In this document: one piece after another, positions 7,301 through 10,102 of the stretch
How the letters are laid out: the number at the start of each line of letters is the position of its first letter
Position numbering within the stretch: the stretch's first letter is position 1
NCBI GenBank assembly: GCA_964449175.1
Contig: CAYUYH010000084.1
Location: 1-10,102, forward strand
Direction of reading: 5' to 3'
DNA from: CAYUYH01 sp964449175
GTDB taxonomy: Bacteria > Planctomycetota > Phycisphaerae > SM23-33
Length of the DNA: 10,102 nucleotides
The notes under the pieces: model-generated
Seen by the model: the letters and a program-made list of their open reading frames with translations, nothing else
Database searches by the model: none
Told to the model about the DNA's origin: nothing
Position numbers and translations under genes: made by a program

Positions 7301-7472
7301 ATGTGCTCTTGGCGGCTGTGAAGTCCATGGCCTTATATTGGGCGATACCCTGCTTGAGGGTCGCCATGGCGCGATCGGCGTCGGCGTCTTGCGCCCAAAG
7401 CACGGCCGCGGCGGAAAGCAGGACCATTACGACCGGCAAGGCCTGGTTGGAATAGCGGCGGAGAGTTAGCAC
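4344..7472 (-). CDS. Secretin (type II secretion/type IV pilus outer-membrane channel) with TPR and coiled-coil N-terminal half
   Basis: The product is 1042 aa from a GTG at 7472, which has AAGGG 8 nt upstream; an in-frame TTG at 7499 lacks such a site. A signal peptide ends near residue 27 (AVLWA before QDAD). TPR-like helices follow (about 35-145), then a Pro/Ala/Thr linker (150-190), more TPR-like helices (195-250), a long charged coiled coil (about 265-390) and a further TPR-like pair. Residues about 494-588 resemble an STN/N0 domain. Residues 592-726 form a second N-type domain, split by a Gly/Thr-rich repeat (about 615-677). The C-terminal secretin domain (about 735-1033) carries APHVTLLSG, VPDGGTLLLGGL and GVPLLSKIPIINRMF. 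It should form a multimeric outer-membrane pore. At 1042 aa it is longer than usual GspD or PilQ (about 650-750 aa), mainly through the N-terminal half. GspD versus PilQ cannot be decided here. Confidence 0.92.
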   Translation of the reverse strand: MLTLRRYSNQALPVVMVLLSAAAVLWAQDADADRAMATLKQGIAQYKAMDFTAAKSTFLKVDRKQLADADKTALDDYLAKVDAAINNQASALSAYNAAVKALRGDDLVTAKEQFEIAAASEYLPEAVRRDARAQLALVEQKIAAVVAAPSGRRVEVELPPVTTAPAAPTPTAEVAAMSPEPTTMPAAAGPPAEVLGEVLQRRAKANQLVEQGKQALAAGDANQAAMRFQQALTLVPEMKEASDLLRQAQARITDHGGALTVLEQTRRIKRQQADVEFDKALRKASETLLSAASSADFEAAAESARLAENIIQANKGLYGEGEYRDRIAQVQARLEGIAQRKDDWERAKVQQQIEEMAKAEGQRAERAREQLAQQLATLRENATTLRKEQKYEEALAVVQQMLRLDPTNGWANEQADVLEQFIVVHTQKGIARNANAEKTQGAIGIQDTAIPWHEAIRFPRDWREKMEWIQDKGLQAVYGSEEDQRIRRLLKEGTQPVVTIDEMLLSDVLDLYKQMTGINIWPNWKYLESAGAGYTRDATVVSAVHLVKVSNEKALRVILEDASGSNAGTENELSYVVDGGVVTISTKADLARKVTQVVYNVSDIVYTMSLATRDLGTGTTGLGTGTTGIGTGTTGFGTGTTSGLETSGAGQGLGSTGSYSQVSLGQGTTGTGTGQALGNIISLITTTVDPLSWEQNGGEGRIYFYRDQLVVTQTAANHAAIADLISRLREAKEVEVAIEARFISVSTGYLENIGVDMDFYFNLGSRLGSGTTTDPWTGATVPTKTGTSGWGTDPKGSNKFTPIGMSQNSSSFTESIATSVGSNIGGAVTTPAMSLSGTFLDDIQVDFLIRATQAHSSTRTLTAPHVTLLSGTSANIFVGRTLNYVSQTTAETSVVQGAIQVTYTANTDTLDVGTELSIQATASADLKYVTLTVQPRIRKLLALTTFKTSEDPSASTTLQLPDISEQSMTTTVTVPDGGTLLLGGLKSFGEAEKEMGVPLLSKIPIINRMFTNRANARDEETLLILIKPTIIVPRDEEKRLFP
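5547..5630 (-). repeat. Four tandem 21-bp units in the secretin gene
   Basis: Four consecutive 21-bp units (5630-5610, 5609-5589, 5588-5568, 5567-5547) encode heptads of the form [L/I/F]-GTGTT-[G/S]. They differ by a few bases, mostly at third positions and at the first residue. Being a multiple of three, gain or loss of a unit keeps the reading frame. The stretch sits between YNVSDIV and the ALGNIISLI helix, so it forms a flexible loop within one N-type domain. A looser Gly/Thr stretch (GQGTTGTGTG) follows. Confidence 0.9.
5643..5670. repeat. Perfect 28-bp palindrome inside the secretin gene
   Basis: The 14 bases at 5643-5656 (starting CAGCGACATC) are the exact reverse complement of 5657-5670 with no spacer; the centre is TGTACA. 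On the minus strand it encodes the SDIVYTMSL segment, in an intact reading frame just before the 21-bp repeats. As RNA it could fold into a hairpin of about 12 bp with a GUAC loop. As DNA it could be a site for a dimeric protein or extrude as a cruciform. No known operator was recognised. Confidence 0.9.
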
Positions 7473-7480
7473 TGCGGTAT

Positions 7481-7485
7481 CCCTT
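7481..7485 (-). promoter_or_regulatory. Ribosome binding site deciding the secretin start
   Basis: AAGGG on the minus strand (7485-7481, within GAAAGGG) lies 8 nt before the GTG at 7472. The GTG start gives a compact signal peptide with an Arg-Arg n-region followed directly by the hydrophobic core. The TTG at 7499 would add nine polar residues and has no such site. Confidence 0.65.
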
Positions 7486-7533
7486 TCAGATTGAGGCAAA
7501 TCATGCCCAACTGCACGGGACGTCCCTGTCCGC

Positions 7534-7580
7534 GCGAGCAGCCCTGCCGGCCTGTTGCCGGAGCGATATTGCCTGCTCGC
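7534..7580 (-). other. Nested stem-loop in the secretin leader
   Basis: Read on the minus strand, GCGAGCAG (7580-7573) pairs perfectly with CTGCTCGC (7541-7534). Within the enclosed stretch, CCGGC (7561-7557) pairs with GCCGG (7551-7547) around an AACAG loop. The structure starts about 60 nt before the secretin start codon. It could be a regulatory leader structure or a terminator/attenuator. No T-run follows. Confidence 0.45.
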
Positions 7581-7672
7581 CTATGCACTGCGTCGAGCTC
7601 CAAGACATCTCTTTTCTGCTAGGCGGGCTACCCGGGAGGGCTTACAGCCATCGGCATCCGTACCGGCGGCAC

Positions 7673-7702
7673 AGAATAAGGCACTTGTGAAGCCGTTTTC
7701 AA
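7673..7702 (-). promoter_or_regulatory. Candidate promoter for the secretin gene
   Basis: On the minus strand, TTGAAA (7702-7697) and TATTCT (7678-7673) are separated by 18 bp, matching the sigma70 consensus at five of six and four of six positions. It begins 19 bp past the stop of the upstream gene. Transcription would start near 7666, leaving an untranslated leader of about 195 nt. Promoter rules in this phylum are poorly known, so this remains a candidate. Confidence 0.35.
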
Positions 7703-7720
7703 GTCCAAATTCGCCTGGTG

Positions 7721-9532
7721 TCACATGCCCACGCCGGACGGCGGCGTGGCCTCCTCCAGCAGCCTTGCCCTGGCCGCCTCGGCTGCCAGGCGGGTTATCC
7801 TCTCCTTGGCTTCCAAGCCCTTATAGCGTTGATACTCCCTGCCCGACCTATTCGCATTGACCTCCGCCTTTGTCTTGAGGCGACCCTTCTCGTCGAGGTA
7901 GAGCATCTCAGCCGTCCTTCGCCCAAGTGCGTCGACCCGGCCGTATGTGATCTCCACGGCAATCGCCCCGGTGGCAAAATTGACCGGAACCTTCTCCACC
8001 CTGCCGTCGATCGGATTGGTGAGCTGCACTTCCGTAACCTCGCCGATGGTCTGGCCTGGGACGACCACAAACTGCTTTTTCACCTGCTGGCCGGTGCTGC
8101 GCGTGAAGACCGTCACCGTTACCCTGCCCTGTCTCCTCACGGCGCCGGTCAGGAAGAACTCCGTCGGAAGCGGCGCCTCCACCGGCTCGGACCACTCGCT
8201 GAACTTGGAGACCACCGCGGGAGAGGCCGAGAAGGCCCGTTCGGTCGCGACGTTCTCGAATCCCAGCAGCGGGTTGAGGAACTTCACGGCCAGACGGTAG
8301 CGATAGACCTTCAGGCTGTGCAGCGAGTCGTCGTGGAACCAGACACAGACCTTGCCGTTCCGCATCTGCTCGATGAGGGGCGGCACGACGGGTATCTGTG
8401 GGGCAGGGATATCCTCGATAGTAGGGCCGGCCTGTACGACGGTTCTGGGGGGCCTTCTCGCTCCGCTCGGCCTGCGCCCGCCGCCGCCACGATCCGGGGC
8501 CTCGTAGTCGGGCGCCTCGTAGTCGCCATACTGGTTGGCGCTGACGGAAGGTCTGCGCGATGGCAGGTTCGACCTGCCCAGGGCAGGCATGCCCAGGGTT
8601 TGCATGCCTCCTGACGACGGAGCCGGTTTGGCATTGGCGTCGGCAAGGGTGGCCGCCTCTTCCGTGACCTCGTTCGAGGGCAGATTCACCAGCCAGTCGG
8701 CCCAGCCGTGTCCCGGCCACCATATCTGCCAGTAGCTCGGCTGGAGTATGTAGCTTTGCCAGCCGCCGTTGGGATCGCCCACGACCCCGCGAAGCTCCGA
8801 GATGTACTCCAGGTTCGTGCCGTCATACGGAGGTATGTCGGGCACTTTGACTGCATCGCTTGGCTGCTGTGTCGCCTCGTCAGTGGCGACCGATGTGGTG
8901 TCCACCGTGCGGGCCGGACCCCACGATCCGTCTTCCTGCCTCTCCTGCACCTGCACGACAACACCGAGGGCAACGACCCGAAGGGGCACGCCGGACTTCT
9001 TCAGCTTCGCCCTCCAGGCATCCCGCAGCTCGCCCCACGGATAGATGGCCACGCCGTGGGCGGCGAGCACGTCGGCCGGCCTTGCCGTCGGAATGTTGGG
9101 CAGGTCGCGCACGGCCTTGACCTTGGGTACGCCGGGAGACGGCATGGCCGCCACAAGATCGGGCAGGCTGACCTTCTGCAACTCCAGCTGTTGGGGGCTA
9201 GCGATCTCCGTCCCAGGCAGACCGCCAGCCGTCATATCGCCAAGGTTGCTGGGAGCCTGCAGAGAGGCTATCTCTTCTTCGTAGTTCCCCGGACCGGCGC
9301 CGGCTGAGGGATCGACGCGCCCCGCTACCTGCGTGTCCACCGAGGTCGCATACGCGAGTAGTGTTTCGTCGACCCGCGCGGGCCGTACCGGCCCGTCGCT
9401 CGTAGCCGGCGACAGGTCAATCTCCCTGGGAGGCGGCACCAGCCAGAAGCCCGCCAGCAGGAGTACGCATACGCCCAGCAGCAGCTTCTCGAGGTGCTGC
9501 TCCACGATGTTCATCGCGCCGCTCTTAGCCAT
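7721..9532 (-). CDS. Single-pass membrane-anchored envelope protein of unknown family, secretin-linked
   Basis: The product is 603 aa from an ATG at 9532, which has GGAG 8 nt upstream; an in-frame GTG at 9538 would be too close to that site. A short N-terminus (about 16 residues) precedes one membrane helix (about 17-32, LLLGVCVLLLAGFWLV), so the bulk should lie outside the cytoplasm. Next come a Pro-rich stretch, a region with a beta-sandwich-like VVVQVQERQEDGSWGP segment (190-206), a Trp-rich patch (258-282), a low-complexity linker with a DYEAP duplication and basic Gly/Arg/Pro residues (about 336-364), a second fibronectin III-like stretch (VYRYRLAVKFLNP...FSEWSEP, 409-450), a beta-rich region, and a charged C-terminal helix (about 565-595). 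The topology is that of inner-membrane alignment subunits (PilN, PilO or GspC/M style), but no family match is claimed. It lies upstream of the secretin and 50 bp after another unknown gene. Confidence 0.75.
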   Translation of the reverse strand: MAKSGAMNIVEQHLEKLLLGVCVLLLAGFWLVPPPREIDLSPATSDGPVRPARVDETLLAYATSVDTQVAGRVDPSAGAGPGNYEEEIASLQAPSNLGDMTAGGLPGTEIASPQQLELQKVSLPDLVAAMPSPGVPKVKAVRDLPNIPTARPADVLAAHGVAIYPWGELRDAWRAKLKKSGVPLRVVALGVVVQVQERQEDGSWGPARTVDTTSVATDEATQQPSDAVKVPDIPPYDGTNLEYISELRGVVGDPNGGWQSYILQPSYWQIWWPGHGWADWLVNLPSNEVTEEAATLADANAKPAPSSGGMQTLGMPALGRSNLPSRRPSVSANQYGDYEAPDYEAPDRGGGGRRPSGARRPPRTVVQAGPTIEDIPAPQIPVVPPLIEQMRNGKVCVWFHDDSLHSLKVYRYRLAVKFLNPLLGFENVATERAFSASPAVVSKFSEWSEPVEAPLPTEFFLTGAVRRQGRVTVTVFTRSTGQQVKKQFVVVPGQTIGEVTEVQLTNPIDGRVEKVPVNFATGAIAVEITYGRVDALGRRTAEMLYLDEKGRLKTKAEVNANRSGREYQRYKGLEAKERITRLAAEAARARLLEEATPPSGVGM

Positions 9533-9582
9533 CAACACGTCTCCACGAATGCTCGCCGATCCACCGGCCTTTGGACGGCCGA

Positions 9583-10102
9583 TCAGTAGCCACCGTAGCC
9601 ATACTCGGATGCGCCCTTAGGCAGCCTGTTGCGATCCTCGTCTCTCAGTGCTATGTCGCTTTCGCCCGTGAACTGAGTGGCGAGCACCTCCGCCGGCACC
9701 AGCGGCGGGAAGTCCTTGGAGAACTTGCCGGTGCCGCTGTCCAGCGTCCCCCGCTCCCAGGCGGTCAGCAGCAGCAGCTCGCCCTTGATGTCAACCTGGA
9801 CCGCCGGCTCGACGCCGTAGTAGTAGGCCCCGGCGCCGCGCGCCGGCCTCGCCGTCACGCGGCTGTCTCTGCCGGCCCCGGGCGAATGGTAGTCAACCTT
9901 CAACACGGTGTGGTAGTTGCGGGCCATCAGGTTCCGCTGCAATGCCGGCAGGTAGCGCGTGGGCATGACCACGGAGAACTCGTAGTGCAGGACGTCGTAT
10001 TGCTTGCTGGAGCCGCGGCCGGTCAGCAGATCGGCCCCTTCAGCCCCTGCCGTCGCCGCGGCGGGAGGCCCGCCGGACGATTCATACGTGCCGGTATCGG
10101 GG
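9583..10102 (-). CDS. C-terminal part of an unknown protein in the secretin locus (cut by the window edge)
   Basis: An open frame enters at 10102 without a start and ends in TGA at 9583, giving the last 172 residues. A GTG at 9972 within it is not the true start, because the frame stays open and shows normal composition (DVLHYEFSVV) upstream to the edge. The piece opens with an Ala/Gly/Pro-rich linker, then a likely beta-alpha-beta unit (YEFSVVMPTRYLPALQRNLM followed by HTVLKVDY), a tyrosine cluster (AYYYG), a hydrophobic strand (GELLLLTAWERG) and a polar tail ending EYGYGGY. The strand-helix-strand after a linker recalls the small periplasmic domains of PilO-like proteins, but this is only a resemblance. 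It is probably co-transcribed with the 603-aa gene 50 bp downstream. Confidence 0.7.
   Translation of the reverse strand, partial: PDTGTYESSGGPPAAATAGAEGADLLTGRGSSKQYDVLHYEFSVVMPTRYLPALQRNLMARNYHTVLKVDYHSPGAGRDSRVTARPARGAGAYYYGVEPAVQVDIKGELLLLTAWERGTLDSGTGKFSKDFPPLVPAEVLATQFTGESDIALRDEDRNRLPKGASEYGYGGY

Larger units (their letters stand above)
7473..7720 (-). promoter_or_regulatory. 248-nt non-coding leader upstream of the secretin gene
   Basis: This is the only long gap in the minus-strand block; the gap between the two upstream genes is 50 bp. It contains no credible gene on either strand. From right to left it holds a candidate promoter, a nested hairpin (7534-7580), a 10-bp palindrome GGGACGTCCC (7517-7526) and the secretin ribosome binding site. 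The length suggests separate or leader-mediated control of secretin expression. I tried to match it to common riboswitch cores, including c-di-GMP-I, without success. Confidence 0.5.

Noticed and set aside
7600..7720. c-di-GMP-I or other known riboswitch in the secretin leader
   Set aside because: Short hairpins and a GGGTAGCCC segment looked suggestive, but the conserved core stretches of c-di-GMP-I (such as the ACGCAAAGC block) are absent, and no other class fitted by eye.
8573..8594. Overlapping short palindromes (CCTGCCCAGGGCAGG and GGCATGCC) in the 603-aa gene
   Set aside because: Arms are only 7 and 4 bp in GC-rich coding sequence and come from repeated Leu/Gly/Met/Pro codons, so they are plausible by chance.
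9830..9846. GC inverted repeat CCGGCGC/GCGCCGG in the partial gene
   Set aside because: Seven-base arms of pure G and C in a GC-rich coding stretch are not distinctive.

Overview
The window is GC-rich bacterial chromosomal DNA holding eight protein genes in two convergent blocks. The likely source is a member of the Planctomycetota, probably Phycisphaerae-like. The main reasons are the large secretin with a TPR/coiled-coil N-terminal half, the two unfamiliar envelope proteins encoded upstream of it, and the lipoprotein with two SPOR-like halves. This taxonomic call is inference from gene style and has not been tested by a search.

Plus strand, 134-4254: a promoter with a perfect TTGACA -35 box leads into argB (acetylglutamate kinase) and argF (ornithine carbamoyltransferase). 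These are followed by rph (RNase PH), a lipoprotein of unknown function, and rdgB (ITP/XTP pyrophosphatase). Gaps are short: 57 and 55 bp in the first part, then a 4-bp ATGA overlap (rph/lipoprotein) and a 3-bp gap (lipoprotein/rdgB). The block therefore looks like one operon joining arginine biosynthesis, RNA 3'-end maturation and nucleotide-pool cleaning. The lipoprotein is the odd member.

Junction, 4255-4343: a GC-rich stem-loop separates the two convergent blocks and may end transcription from both sides.

Minus strand, 10102-4344, read right to left: the C-terminal part of an unknown protein that runs off the window; a 603-aa protein anchored by one N-terminal membrane helix; a 248-nt non-coding leader with a candidate promoter and a nested hairpin; and a 1042-aa secretin of the type II secretion/type IV pilus superfamily. 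The set resembles the inner-membrane-to-secretin gene order of type IV pilus and type II secretion loci. Only the secretin can be assigned from sequence; the two partners have no family I can name with confidence.

The most unusual DNA features lie inside the secretin gene. A perfect 28-bp palindrome sits 12 bp from four tandem 21-bp units that encode a Gly/Thr-rich loop. No tRNA, rRNA, CRISPR array, transposase or insertion sequence was seen.
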